A stretch of DNA of 64,000 bases, taken from an uncultured bacterium (GTDB lineage Bacteria > Planctomycetota > UBA1135 > GCA-002686595). The DNA lies in NCBI GenBank assembly GCA_938083085.1, contig CALLKX010000013.1, positions 1 to 64,000 of the forward strand. Direction: 5' to 3'. The translations under genes and the position numbers were made by a program. Below, one piece after another: positions 28,571-38,957 of this stretch; position 1 is the stretch's first letter; every line of letters starts with the position of its first letter. A model generated the notes under the pieces. The model was not told the origin of the DNA. It did no database searches and worked only from the letters and a program-made list of their open reading frames with translations.

Positions 28571-28611
28571 AGGCCCCGCGTGGCACCACAGGGGTGCGAC
28601 GCGGGGCCTCG
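28571..28611 (-). terminator. Intrinsic terminator downstream of the 1174-aa secreted-protein ORF
   Basis: Inverted repeat gaggccccgcgtggcacc / gggtgcgacgcggggcctc; coordinates approximate. Confidence 0.75.
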
Positions 28612-28666
28612 CTGCGTGGGTTCCCGCCTCAGGGCGGGACAGGATCCACTCAGGACGGGTGCGAGC

Positions 28667-31600
28667 TCACTCGAGCCAGGAGAGTCCCAGGGCGGCGACC
28701 TCGGGGACGAGACCGGTGCTCGCGTTGCTGATGAAGGACATGCGGACCTGCAGGAAGCGGGCGCCGGTCACATTGAGGACGTCCGTCTTCCAGCTGTCGT
28801 CGTTGTTGAGGAAGCCGGTCAGACCGTTCTGGTCGGCGACCTCGTAGCTGAAGGAACCGTCCCAGCAGGACGCGTTGCCGCGCAGCTCGATGGTGGGGTC
28901 CTCCATCGGGCTCGCCGTGTAGTTGATGGGCTTCGTCTGGTAGAAGTCGCCGTAGGCGTCCTGACGGCTCGCGTCCTCGCCTGCGATGGCGATGATGGTG
29001 ACCGCGCCGCGGTAAGCGAACTCGACGCTCGTGCCCTGGGGCTGGAGCTCGGGGAAGATCACCGGCTCGGCGAAGGTCGGGGCCGAGAAGGCTCCGATCC
29101 CGAGCGGGTCGAGCGCCTCGTAGAACAGCGAGTGAGCCCGGCTCACCCGGACCACAAGGTCAAGGGCGCCGAAGTACAGGGCGTTGTCGACGCCGGGGAG
29201 CGGGGCGCCCGCCGGTGTGGACGTCGGATCGAAGCCGCCGTTGGCCAGGTTCTCGGAGTCCGGGTTCACCAGGTTGAGCGTGCCCGTCTCGTCCCGGCCG
29301 CCCGCGGAGTAGGCGCGGAAGCCCGGGAGGGTCGAGGTGTGCGCCAGCTGATGGGCGAAGATGTTGCTCGAGGTCGCGTTCCCCGTGGGGTAGCAGCGGA
29401 ACTCGACCAGCAGCGGGAGGGCCGCGGTGCGGACCTCTTCGCCGAGGTAGAAGGGGTTGGCGAGGCCCGGCTGGTTGCAGTCGGGGCCCATCATGGTCTC
29501 GAGCTCGGCCACCGGGCCGAGGCCCGTGATCTGCGCCTGGCGGGCGACGGGCGCGCCGGCGCCGCTGAAGCCGCCGCGTGTGCGGATTCCCGTGTCGCGC
29601 CAGGTGTAGTACTCCTTCTGGCTCGCCGGGACGCCCTGGTTCATGGGCGTCGGAATCAGCGAGGTCCCGTCCGGCGCAAGCGTCTGGTCCCCGGGGTTGA
29701 TGGTGTAGCCAGCCGCTCGGGGGTGGACGACCTTCAGCGGGTCGTTGGCGCCGTCGACGATGTTGGTGTTGAACGTGTTGCCGAGGCCCGAGTTGGGCAG
29801 GATCAGCGCGCCGGACAGCGGGTCGATGACCTCGTCGGGGAGGTTCTCCGAGTGAGCCATGGACATCTGGAACTCGGGATAGCTCTCGAAGACCGGGTTG
29901 CCGCCGAGGGGGCTCAGGGAGACACCCTCGATGTCCAGGTTGATCTGGGCGTAGTTCAGGTCCTGAGCGACGTCGTTGTCCCGGGTGAGCGGCAGGTCAT
30001 CGCCGAAGTCGATGTAGCGCCAGAGGATCTGGGTCCGGGCGCCGTAGGGACTCAGCGGGAGTGTCGTACCGACGCCAGGCTGCATGGCCGCGACGACCTC
30101 GTTGTTCTGGCTGCAGACCACCTGCGTGCGGACCACCGGACGGCCACGGACGCGGCCGCGCTCAAGGTCGAAGACGATCTGCCCGAACCACTCGGGCTTC
30201 TCGAAGGTGTCGATCACGTTGGCCGAGTTCGGGTCGCCGAAGGGCGCTTCGTCGTCGGTGGACTCGAAGCGGATGACGCGGCCGCCAGTGGGAGCGTCAG
30301 GCGCCGAGGGGTCCACGGTGATCTCAAGGGGCGAGAGCAGCCCGGTCACGGGGTTGCCAGCGAGGTCCTTGGGGGTGCGGTCGCCGCCGGGGAAGTCCAG
30401 GAAGTACGACTCGCCGTCGCCCTGGCTGTGGGAGAGCGGCAGCTCGGGCTCGAAGCGGAACTCCTGGAACGAGGTGCTGTTCCGCACCACGCCGGGGATG
30501 AAGTCGCCAGCCGGGATCGGGGTGGTCGAGAAGGGGTCGGGCACGTTCCGGAGCAGCCGGAACGACTCATAGGGCTCGAACAGGTTCGGGTCGATCGCCT
30601 CGCTGAAGCGGAAGCGGAAGGTCGCGCCGGGCGCCACGTTGCTGACCGGGGCGTTCGCGTCCGGGGGAGCAGGCGAGACGCTGATGAAGCACTGGGAGCG
30701 TGAGCTGTCCTCGGCCGGAATGAACGGGACGACATACTGGACCGGGCCAAGGATCGTCGTGAACTGCGCGGGGTCGAAGGCCGGGGGGAAGGCCAAGAGC
30801 CGCACGAGGACGTTCTGGGCGAGGCCGCCCGGCGACACCGAGGTGCTGTTGAGGACCTCTGCGAAGTAGGGCCCCTGGCTGATCAGGTCGCCGGGTGCCG
30901 GCGCCTGGGCGCAGGCGGACGAGACGAACTGGACGCGGCTGAGGTTGAAGATCAGGGGATCAACGCCCGGGGCCGTGGCGGGCGAGTCGAGCAGCACCGC
31001 CGAGAGGCTGCCGATGAGGGTCGGCGCGGTCTCGTCCGGGAGGAAGCCGTTGGACGGATCGTTGGTGACCGCGGTCTCACCGCCGGAGCGGAACGCGCGG
31101 ACGAGCTCGCGGCCAGGCGAGCCGAAGTCGAAGGTTCCGTTGGAGCTGGTCGTGAGCGCGTGCGCCGTCGGGTTCTGGAGCAGGGGCTGCTGCTGCCCGG
31201 CGAGGGCCAAGGTCGGGAAGCGAAGCTCCACGTTGGCGAGGTCAGCCTCGTTGCTGGCGGGGAAGCCGATCGTGTTCACGGACACCGCCGGGTCGCTGTT
31301 GAAGGACTCCACCTCGCTCACGGCGGGATCGACGAGCAGGCGCGTCGAGTAAAACTCCACGCCCGGCTGGCCGTCGTAGTCCGCGACGCCACCGTGGTTG
31401 GGGTCGGGCAGGAAGCGCGCCTCGAAGGGAATGATGGTGGGCTCGCCCACCAGCAGTCGCACCGATGCTGAGTTGATCGTGGCGGGGTCGACGAGGTCGT
31501 CGAAGACCACGACGATCGTGGCGTTGCGGGGCACCATGGAGTACGTGCCCGCGCCGACGAAGCCGTTGTCGGCGATGGGGCGGACGCCAGACTCTGCCAG

Positions 31601-32059
31601 GGACAGGAGCGACAGGAATTGGTCGCGGCCCCCGTTCCGCGTCTCGTCCGAGAAGTCGCGATAGATCACCAGCGTCTGAACGCCCGTGACCTGATTGGTC
31701 TCAAGCTCGAAGTCCGGCAGCGCCCAGCCGCTCTGGGACTTCGGGTTCACGACATAGTCCTGGAAGACGGTCGTGCGCTGCGTGAGCGCAGCGTCCTCGA
31801 AGGCGACGATGTTCACGAGGCGTCCGTAGAACTGGCGCGTGATGCGAAGTTCCGTCGCGGCGCCACCGAAGTTGTCGTCGACCAGGTACTGGCCTCCGTT
31901 CGGCTTGGTCTCCAGTGACCCTGCGGGAGTGGTCTGCTGGTCGGGTGAGGACGTGGAGTTGCAGCCCGCGAAGGCCAGAACAGCGACCGTGGCCAACGCC
32001 TGGGTGAGGCGGAGAGGGGTCGCAGGCTGGAGTCGGGGGAGAATGGTCCGTGCAGTCAT
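28667..32059 (-). CDS. Large secreted lipoprotein with Ig-like (SbsA/Big_5-like) segments
   Basis: Signal LTQALATVAVLAFAGCNS lipobox; repeated PxxGATFRFRFSEAIDPNLF-like and TIVVVFDDLVDPATINSASV segments; start placed at MTARTIL. Confidence 0.8.
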   Translation of the reverse strand: MTARTILPRLQPATPLRLTQALATVAVLAFAGCNSTSSPDQQTTPAGSLETKPNGGQYLVDDNFGGAATELRITRQFYGRLVNIVAFEDAALTQRTTVFQDYVVNPKSQSGWALPDFELETNQVTGVQTLVIYRDFSDETRNGGRDQFLSLLSLAESGVRPIADNGFVGAGTYSMVPRNATIVVVFDDLVDPATINSASVRLLVGEPTIIPFEARFLPDPNHGGVADYDGQPGVEFYSTRLLVDPAVSEVESFNSDPAVSVNTIGFPASNEADLANVELRFPTLALAGQQQPLLQNPTAHALTTSSNGTFDFGSPGRELVRAFRSGGETAVTNDPSNGFLPDETAPTLIGSLSAVLLDSPATAPGVDPLIFNLSRVQFVSSACAQAPAPGDLISQGPYFAEVLNSTSVSPGGLAQNVLVRLLAFPPAFDPAQFTTILGPVQYVVPFIPAEDSSRSQCFISVSPAPPDANAPVSNVAPGATFRFRFSEAIDPNLFEPYESFRLLRNVPDPFSTTPIPAGDFIPGVVRNSTSFQEFRFEPELPLSHSQGDGESYFLDFPGGDRTPKDLAGNPVTGLLSPLEITVDPSAPDAPTGGRVIRFESTDDEAPFGDPNSANVIDTFEKPEWFGQIVFDLERGRVRGRPVVRTQVVCSQNNEVVAAMQPGVGTTLPLSPYGARTQILWRYIDFGDDLPLTRDNDVAQDLNYAQINLDIEGVSLSPLGGNPVFESYPEFQMSMAHSENLPDEVIDPLSGALILPNSGLGNTFNTNIVDGANDPLKVVHPRAAGYTINPGDQTLAPDGTSLIPTPMNQGVPASQKEYYTWRDTGIRTRGGFSGAGAPVARQAQITGLGPVAELETMMGPDCNQPGLANPFYLGEEVRTAALPLLVEFRCYPTGNATSSNIFAHQLAHTSTLPGFRAYSAGGRDETGTLNLVNPDSENLANGGFDPTSTPAGAPLPGVDNALYFGALDLVVRVSRAHSLFYEALDPLGIGAFSAPTFAEPVIFPELQPQGTSVEFAYRGAVTIIAIAGEDASRQDAYGDFYQTKPINYTASPMEDPTIELRGNASCWDGSFSYEVADQNGLTGFLNNDDSWKTDVLNVTGARFLQVRMSFISNASTGLVPEVAALGLSWLE

Positions 32060-32404
32060 CGAAGATCGAGATCGGATTGAAGGTGGCGTCTGAGGCTCCA
32101 TGGCTGCCTTTGGGGGCCAAGGCAGCGTTCCTGGGCTCAGGCGCTGGTACCAACCGGGAGCAAACCCCGTTCCAAAGTGAACTGGGGCCACAGTTCGGCC
32201 AGCGGCACCTACAGGTTAGGTGGATGGACCAACGGAGGCAACGCCGAGGGGCCTGACTCCCCGGGGGATTGGGCGGTTCGGCGTCCTGGGGACGCGCGGC
32301 TCGTGCGGAATCGCACACCTCGTAGGGCGGGCGCGGAGGCGGGCGGGTCCGCTTCTGGCCCCGCGCTGGGTCCGAGGCGGCCGGGAGCGCAGAATGAACG
32401 CGAG

Positions 32405-34168
32405 ATGGAAGGCGGAACAGAGCACGGGCGGAGAGACCCCGACGGGCTGGGCTTGGGCATGAGCCTGGGCCTTGGGCTCGCGGTGACCCTCGTCGGGGTC
32501 ATTGTGCTGGCCCTCGCCCCAGCCGCAGGCAGCCTCGACGACGTCTTCGTGGTCCTGACCGAGGCTCGAAGGCTGTTGTCCGGCTCGACCGCAGGCCTCC
32601 CAGGGGCCGGCTTCCCGGGATCCGGGCTTCCCGGCCCGACGGTCGAATCCTGGACCAGTCCGGCGGACCTCCTCATGAAGATGGTCCTGCTGGGCGGGTG
32701 GCCGGGGGCAGACCCCTTGCGCGCGGCCGGGTGGCTGGCCCTGATGGAGCTGCTGGTTCTTGTCGGGGCGAGCGTTGCGGTGCTGCGGGCGCTGAGCGAC
32801 GACCGGGCCCGGTGGGCCGTCGCCGCTTTCGGGCTGGTGCTGGCGCCTGGACTTCTCGAGAGCGCAGCCTATCGGCTGGAGGGGCCGCTGTTTGCGCTGG
32901 TCTGGATGCTGGCCGTCGCGGCGGCGATGAAGGGCGAGGCCCGCCATACGCTGGTCTGGGCGGTGCTGCTCGGTTGGATTCGACCCGAGGGAATGGCGCT
33001 TGGGCTGGCCGCGTGCTGGCTCGCGAGGGGGACCGGGGCGAGGTCAGCGGAGGATCGCGGGGCGGCGGCGCCTCGACCCGAGGATCTCGGCACGGCCCAG
33101 GCCGTCCGCGGACCGGGCGGAGGGGGCCGCGGGCTCTTCTTCCTCAGCGCCATCTTGATCGTCGTTCCTGTGACGGCCTTCAGGCGGGTGACCTATGGCG
33201 CATGGCTTCCAAACACCTATCACGCCAAGCGCTCCGATAGCTTCCTCCATGAATGGATGGATGGGGCCGAGTATGCGACGCAGCTGGCCATGGGGTCGGG
33301 GGGCCTCGCGCTCGTCTTGCTGGTCGGCCTCGCCGCGGCTCGGATGCGGGTCGCGCGAGGTGATGGCGGAGGTGCGGCGCATCACGGTCAGCGTGTCGCC
33401 CTGATCCTCGCCGGGCTGGCCCTCGCGATCCTCGTGGGGTCTGGGGGGGACAGCTACGAGGGGGCTCGGCTGGCCTTGCCGATCGGAATTCCGCTCTGGC
33501 TTGGCTTTGCCGCGTGTCGCTCCAGCGGGGAAGGTGCGCTGGCCGGCCGCGTTCTCACCGGTCTTGGAGCCGTGGCGGTGCTCTTGCAGGCGATGGCGTT
33601 GGTGGGCGGCACGGTCTCCGAGGGATCGGTGCGCGAGCGCCTGGCGGGGGCGCGTTCAGGGCCTGCGGGGATGGAGGTCTTTGCTTCGGAGCGGGAGGCT
33701 TTTAGGGCGGCGAGTCGCGCCCTGGCGGGGGAGACCTTTGCGCACCGACACCTGCAGCGGCTGCGTTGGTTTTGCCCCGAGACCTCGGTCCTGGATCTCA
33801 CGGGCCTGACCGATCGAGACATCGCCGCGCTTCCCGCGCCCGGGCAGGTGAAGTTCGGGCGGGACGCGGTGGGTGAGGGCGTGCGGCGGAAGGTGGGTGC
33901 GCTGCATCTCGACCCGGTGGGCGTGAGGTCCGCCTCCCTCGTGGGGACGCCCTTGATTCCAGCCCTGGCCACCCCTGCGATTGCAGCTCACTTCGGAGGC
34001 CCACCGTTCCTCGATCAAGCCCTCGCGCAGCAGGTAGACGCAGCCTATTTGGGGGCCAGCTTTCCGGTCCGTGGAGGCTTCGTGAACCTCTTGGTTCGCC
34101 GGGACCTCGGCGCGCGCTTTGCGGCCGAGGGGTTCCTGGTGACGGGCGTCGGGACGGTAGGCCGTTAG
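32405..34168 (+). CDS. Multi-pass membrane protein, GT-C glycosyltransferase-like
   Basis: Many TM segments and motif AFRRVTYGAWLPNTYHAKRSD; start placed at MEGGTEHG. Confidence 0.65.
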   Translation: MEGGTEHGRRDPDGLGLGMSLGLGLAVTLVGVIVLALAPAAGSLDDVFVVLTEARRLLSGSTAGLPGAGFPGSGLPGPTVESWTSPADLLMKMVLLGGWPGADPLRAAGWLALMELLVLVGASVAVLRALSDDRARWAVAAFGLVLAPGLLESAAYRLEGPLFALVWMLAVAAAMKGEARHTLVWAVLLGWIRPEGMALGLAACWLARGTGARSAEDRGAAAPRPEDLGTAQAVRGPGGGGRGLFFLSAILIVVPVTAFRRVTYGAWLPNTYHAKRSDSFLHEWMDGAEYATQLAMGSGGLALVLLVGLAAARMRVARGDGGGAAHHGQRVALILAGLALAILVGSGGDSYEGARLALPIGIPLWLGFAACRSSGEGALAGRVLTGLGAVAVLLQAMALVGGTVSEGSVRERLAGARSGPAGMEVFASEREAFRAASRALAGETFAHRHLQRLRWFCPETSVLDLTGLTDRDIAALPAPGQVKFGRDAVGEGVRRKVGALHLDPVGVRSASLVGTPLIPALATPAIAAHFGGPPFLDQALAQQVDAAYLGASFPVRGGFVNLLVRRDLGARFAAEGFLVTGVGTVGR

Positions 34169-36981
34169 CCTTCGCCGTAGATCGCCTCTGCGGCCCAATC
34201 CAGGGCTTCTTGCAGGCCTGGGAGCGCGACGAACTCCGGTCGTCGTGCGAGCTCCTGAGCCTGACTGAGCGTCTGACGTGCCAAGCGCTGGGTCGCGCGA
34301 GTTTGATGGAGGGCGATCGCCTGCATGGCGAGCGTGAGGGGGTGACCACCCCGGACCCCGCTGGAGCGCTCGAACTCATCGAGCAGTGAGATCATCTGCT
34401 TGAACTCACCGGTGCGGGCGGCGAGGACGAGGCGCGTCTCGAGGAGATTCCGGTTGCCAGGAAAGTAGGGCGCCGCCAGCTCCGCGGCCCGGTGGGCAGC
34501 ACGGTAGTCGACCAGTGCCAGTCCTCCCTGTCTGCGAACCGCATCCGCGCGGTTGAGGAGCTCCTCGGCGAGCGTCTTGCGGGCCCGTTGCGTGGACTCC
34601 GCCAGCTCGTTCTCGCCGGTGACCGTCTCGAAGCGTTTGAAGCGCTCGTTCAGTAGCTCAGTGGAGCGCCCCACCTCCCCGAGTCGCTGGAAGTCATCGG
34701 CGCACCGGGCCAGCGCGCCCAAGAATTCTGTCGCCTCGGGAGAAAAGCGTCTCCGGGCCACCTCGAGCTCGCGCTCGAGGCTCGCCCTGGCCTCGCGGTC
34801 GGTGGTGAGAGATGGCTCCTGTGCGTAGACGCGGTTCAGTGCAGCCAGCGTGTCGTAGAGCAACTCCAGGGGTGGCGCCGCGGTTCGGTCGAGCGAATCC
34901 AGGGCCACGTCGAGTGGCAGGGACGCCTCCTCCGCGAGCCCCACGCTTGCGAGCCACGAGGCGTACTCGACCTGGCGGCGGACGAGAAAGGCGCTGTCCT
35001 CGGAGTGCCGGAGGGCGTACTGCTCGAAGAGGCGCTCGAACACGCGGCGGGTTGCGGCGGAATCTCCGCGCCCCTGCACCAGGGGCAGGAGGGCTTGGAG
35101 AGCCTCGGTGCGCAGGCTCCCGTCGCCCTCCTCAACGGTGGCCGCAATCTGATCGGCCTCCTCGAGGAGCTCGATCGCCGCGTCCCGGGCGCCCGACTCC
35201 TCAAGCAGCTTGGCGAGCTCGAGGCGCGCCTGGTGGAGCACACTGGCGGTGGGCCCCGGGGTCTCGCGGTCGAGGGCCAGGGCAGCCTCGAGCTCGTCTC
35301 GTGCGACGAGGCGGCTCCCGCGCCGTGCATGGAGGAGGCCGAGCGCAGCGCGTTGTCTTGCCGCCTGGGATGAGCGCCCCCCATGAATCTCCGACGCAGC
35401 GGCCAGCGCCGCCATCTGCGCCTCGAGCGCCGCCCCGAGTTGTCCCGCGCTGACGAGTCGGTCTGCGAGGGTCCCGAGCGCATCCACGCGGATGGCGTCC
35501 TGGACCCCGAAGGCCCGGATGACCATCCGGTCGAGCTCCGCGGGCTGCATCGCGCGAGGTCGAGAGTCCTCGGGGCTCGGGCCATCCGCGTATCGGGTGG
35601 CGGAGAAGATCTCTCGCAAGACTCCCGCCTGCTCCTGTCGCGCGCTGAGGGCCTGGATGGCAATGCTCAGGCCTGTGATGAGGGCGGCGAGGACAGCGAT
35701 GCTCGCCACGGCCGCCACGCGGTGGCGGCGAAGGAACTTGGTGGCCCGGTAGACCGCGGACGGGGGCGCGGCCTCGATGGGGCGGTTGGTGAGCACGCGG
35801 CTGACGTCGCGGGCGAAGGCCGCGGCCGACTCGTAGCGGCGATCTCGCTCGGGTGACAGGGCGCAGTGGAGGATGTTCTCCAGGTCCCCGCTCAGGAACC
35901 TCCGCAGCTCGGACGGTGTGCTCCGTCGCATCTTGGCCACGGTCCTGGAGTTCGGCTGGTCCGCTGCGACGCGTGCGGTCATGGGGCTCGGAGTGCTCCG
36001 CGAGAGAAACTCCGCGATGTCCCCGCTGCTTGCGTGCTCCCGGAGCACCTCAGCCGTGAAGGGCGGCTCTCCAGTGAGCACCTCATGGAGCACGACGCCG
36101 AGGCTGTAGACGTCCGTGCGTGTGTCGATGTCCGCGCTGCCCGAGGCCTGCTCCGGGCTCATATATACGGGGGTGCCGATCACCTGCCCCATCTCGGTGA
36201 ACAGCGTCCCCGCGCCCCGCTCCGCGCTCGTCGCCTTGGCGATACCGAAGTCGATGACCTTGGGGACGGGGAGACCCTCAAGCTCCGTGACGAGCACATT
36301 GCTTGGCTTGATGTCACGGTGGATGACCCCGCGCTGATGGGCGTGTTGAATCGCCCCGCAGAGATCCAGGAACACCGCGAGTCGCTCGCGAATGCTCAGC
36401 CGGTGGTTGTCGCAGTAGGTCGTGATCGCCAGTCCCGGGACGAGGTCCATCACGAAGAACGGGCGTCCGCGCTCGGTCGCGCCGGCGTCGAGGACGCGGG
36501 CGATCGAGGGGTGGTCGAGGAGTGAGAGGGCATGGCGCTCTGCCTCGAAGCGGGCGATGACCTGGCGGGTGTCCATGCCAAGCTTGATGACCTTCAGCGC
36601 CACCTCTCGCCGCAGGGGCACCTCCTGGGTGGCGCGGAAGACGACCCCGAAGCCGCCCTCCCCGAGCTCCTCCACGAGGGTGTAGGGCCCCACGCTAGAG
36701 CCAGCCTTCACCTCCTCCAAGTCCACGTTTCCGCGACTCTCGACCACGGCTCCGGTCTCGAGGAATCCGCTCGATGCATCGTGGGCCTCGAGGAGCCCCG
36801 ACACCTCAGAGACAAGGGCGGTATCGCCGCCCGCGGCATTGTGGAGCCATCGCTTGCGGCTCGGACCGTCTGGGCGCTGGAGTGCGCCGGCGAAGAGTCG
36901 CTCGAGGAGCGACATCTTTGCACCCGGTCTGGCTTTCTCCTCGGAGGCGGGTTCTTGGCCTGAGCTCGGCGTCGTGCTCAA
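34165..36981 (-). CDS. Ser/Thr protein kinase with C-terminal TPR-like region
   Basis: LGEGGFGVVFRATQEVPLRREVALKVIK, GVIHRDIKPSNVLV, VIDFGIAKA, GTPVYMSPEQA; TM then helical repeats. Confidence 0.95.
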   Translation of the reverse strand: MSTTPSSGQEPASEEKARPGAKMSLLERLFAGALQRPDGPSRKRWLHNAAGGDTALVSEVSGLLEAHDASSGFLETGAVVESRGNVDLEEVKAGSSVGPYTLVEELGEGGFGVVFRATQEVPLRREVALKVIKLGMDTRQVIARFEAERHALSLLDHPSIARVLDAGATERGRPFFVMDLVPGLAITTYCDNHRLSIRERLAVFLDLCGAIQHAHQRGVIHRDIKPSNVLVTELEGLPVPKVIDFGIAKATSAERGAGTLFTEMGQVIGTPVYMSPEQASGSADIDTRTDVYSLGVVLHEVLTGEPPFTAEVLREHASSGDIAEFLSRSTPSPMTARVAADQPNSRTVAKMRRSTPSELRRFLSGDLENILHCALSPERDRRYESAAAFARDVSRVLTNRPIEAAPPSAVYRATKFLRRHRVAAVASIAVLAALITGLSIAIQALSARQEQAGVLREIFSATRYADGPSPEDSRPRAMQPAELDRMVIRAFGVQDAIRVDALGTLADRLVSAGQLGAALEAQMAALAAASEIHGGRSSQAARQRAALGLLHARRGSRLVARDELEAALALDRETPGPTASVLHQARLELAKLLEESGARDAAIELLEEADQIAATVEEGDGSLRTEALQALLPLVQGRGDSAATRRVFERLFEQYALRHSEDSAFLVRRQVEYASWLASVGLAEEASLPLDVALDSLDRTAAPPLELLYDTLAALNRVYAQEPSLTTDREARASLERELEVARRRFSPEATEFLGALARCADDFQRLGEVGRSTELLNERFKRFETVTGENELAESTQRARKTLAEELLNRADAVRRQGGLALVDYRAAHRAAELAAPYFPGNRNLLETRLVLAARTGEFKQMISLLDEFERSSGVRGGHPLTLAMQAIALHQTRATQRLARQTLSQAQELARRPEFVALPGLQEALDWAAEAIYGEG

Positions 36982-37595
36982 GCGGTCACTCCCGACTCAT
37001 CTTCTCCGGTCGCTCCGGGCTCAGCGGTCCCGTCGCTGCGGAGCTCCTTGAAGAGCCAGGCTCGGGCGAAGGCCCAGTTGCGGTCCGCCGTCGCTCGCGA
37101 GATCCCGAGGACGTCAGCGGCCTCCACGATCGAGAGGCCAGCGAAGAAGCGGAGTTCCACCAGCCGGCCATGGGATGCATCCATGGCCGTGAGCCGCTGC
37201 AGAGCCTCGTCGAGGGCCAGCAGGTCCGTGCTCGGAGGCAACTCCACGAGGGCATCTGGCTCGAGCTCCACGTGTCCGTGCCCGCCGCCGTGGCGGAGGC
37301 TCTGGCGGCGCCGGGCACGCTCGATCAGGATGCGCCGCATCGCCTCGGCGGCGGCACCGAGAAAGTGCGCTCGATTCTCGAAGCGCAACTGTGGCGCACC
37401 TGTGCCCTGGGGCGGCTCAGCGATCCTCATCCACGCTTCGTGGACGAGGGCGGTGGCCTGGAGGGACTGACCCCGCTCGCGCGCCAACTTCGTGGCTGCG
37501 AGGCGCCGCAGTTCACCATAGACCGCCTCGATCAGCTCATCGCTGGCGTCGTCTCCGGCCTTGAGGGCCTTCAGTAGCTGGGTGACTTCTGCCAT
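36978..37595 (-). CDS. ECF-type RNA polymerase sigma factor (planctomycete STK-associated type)
   Basis: MAEVTQLLKALKAGDDASDELIEAVYGELRRLAATKLARE...LQATALVHEAWMRI...LRFFAGLSIVEAADVLGISRATADRNWAFARAWL; ATGA overlap with kinase. Confidence 0.93.
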   Translation of the reverse strand: MAEVTQLLKALKAGDDASDELIEAVYGELRRLAATKLARERGQSLQATALVHEAWMRIAEPPQGTGAPQLRFENRAHFLGAAAEAMRRILIERARRRQSLRHGGGHGHVELEPDALVELPPSTDLLALDEALQRLTAMDASHGRLVELRFFAGLSIVEAADVLGISRATADRNWAFARAWLFKELRSDGTAEPGATGEDESGVTA

Positions 37596-37639
37596 GTCTG
37601 AAAGGTCGTTGCCGTGGAGGGCGCCGGGGCCATGCTAAG

Positions 37640-37676
37640 CGAGCGAGCCCAGTCCCGGAGGGGCTGGGCTCGCTCG
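37640..37676 (-). terminator. Terminator hairpin downstream of the secreted-protein gene at 37712
   Basis: CGAGCGAGCCCAG-N11-CTGGGCTCGCTCG, 13-bp perfect stem. Confidence 0.75.
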
Positions 37677-37711
37677 TTAGCAAAGGGGCGGCCTGCGCCC
37701 ACGGCCAGGGG

Positions 37712-38725
37712 TCACTGGAAGGTCACTTCCAGGCCGCGGCTGAAGTTCGACGTGGTGCCGCCGCTGAGCGTGACGTCGCGGTGCCAGAACTGGAAGTTCC
37801 AGGTCTCCCCGGCGAGGGTTCCCTGCGACCCGGTGGGCTGCGGGATGGCGGCGAGGTTGAGGGCCATTGAGATCTCTCCCGCTGCGTCTGCGCTGAGGAC
37901 ATCTCCGAGGTACCGTCCGATGTTCGCTCCGAGGCAAACATTGCCCGTGCTTCCGCCTGGATTGGGGAAGAAGAACTGGGTCCTCGCCACCGCGAAGTAG
38001 CCCACGGAGTTCTGGGGGAGCTCGAACCCGTGGAGGGTGACGTCGTTGCGCGCGGCGACGGGTGAACCGATGGCCTCTAGAGTGGAGACAACACCCGTGC
38101 TGTTCGCCACGGTCGTGCAGTAGGACGTGCCGAAGCGCTGCGGCGACTCGGGCGTGTTGATGCTGGTCCCGCCCACGGACGAGGGGTAGATGTGCACCCG
38201 ATCCATCTTGAAGCCGTTGGAGCGGCCAGAGAATTCCACCCGGTGAAGGCCCGGGGTCAAGCTGAAGGTGAGCTGCCCACCCCCAGGAGAGATGCGGGTC
38301 TCCCAGGTCCAGTTGCCGACGCTGGTGGGCATGTTGGAGAAGGCCTTCTTCCAGGCGCCGCCATCCATGCGGATCCAGGTGTCGTTGGCCTCCGTCGGGT
38401 CCGGGTCCTCATGACGGTTGTAGATCGAGACCTTGTGCGTCCCAGACGTTGAGACCTCGAAGTCGAAGCCGAACGTGCCGATGCCTCCATTGAAGAAGTT
38501 GTTGGACCCGATCCATTGAAAGTAAGCATCCCCCGTGTAGCCCGCGGTGGCGGTGCTGCGTGACCAGCCCGTGGGCGCCGTGGTCGACTCCATCTGGATG
38601 GCGACAACACCGTTCGACTGCTGCAGGAAGACCCCCTGGGCGAGCGCTGAGCTGGCTGAGGAGAAGAAGGCGAGGGTGACGAAGCCGACGGACTTCGCGG
38701 CGGCGGTCGGCATAGAAAACTTCAT
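37712..38725 (-). CDS. Secreted protein with carbohydrate-binding/malectin-like N-terminal region
   Basis: Signal peptide ...SSASSALAQG; IRMDGGAWKKAF...TPGLHRVEFSGRSNGFKMDRVHIYP. Confidence 0.7.
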   Translation of the reverse strand: MKFSMPTAAAKSVGFVTLAFFSSASSALAQGVFLQQSNGVVAIQMESTTAPTGWSRSTATAGYTGDAYFQWIGSNNFFNGGIGTFGFDFEVSTSGTHKVSIYNRHEDPDPTEANDTWIRMDGGAWKKAFSNMPTSVGNWTWETRISPGGGQLTFSLTPGLHRVEFSGRSNGFKMDRVHIYPSSVGGTSINTPESPQRFGTSYCTTVANSTGVVSTLEAIGSPVAARNDVTLHGFELPQNSVGYFAVARTQFFFPNPGGSTGNVCLGANIGRYLGDVLSADAAGEISMALNLAAIPQPTGSQGTLAGETWNFQFWHRDVTLSGGTTSNFSRGLEVTFQ

Positions 38726-38957
38726 GTCCGAAGGTCGATTGAGGGAGCGGTGGGCCTGGGAACCATGCGACGGGTGCGGCCAGTCGAATGGGCGAACGGC
38801 GGACGTTCTACGCCTTGCCGCACATGATTCATACCCTGTGGAGGCAGGTTCAGGACCGGGGCAGCCCCGGGCTCTAGCGGATGAATCTCATCCTGAGTCA
38901 AGCCTGGCGCGGGGGGGCCGAAGGGGGCACCCTTGGGGTCCTTTGCGGGATTTAACG

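Noticed and set aside
28580-30703. 707-aa plus-strand ORF
   Set aside because: Antisense to the large lipoprotein, which has signal peptide and Ig-like segments; includes the terminator region.
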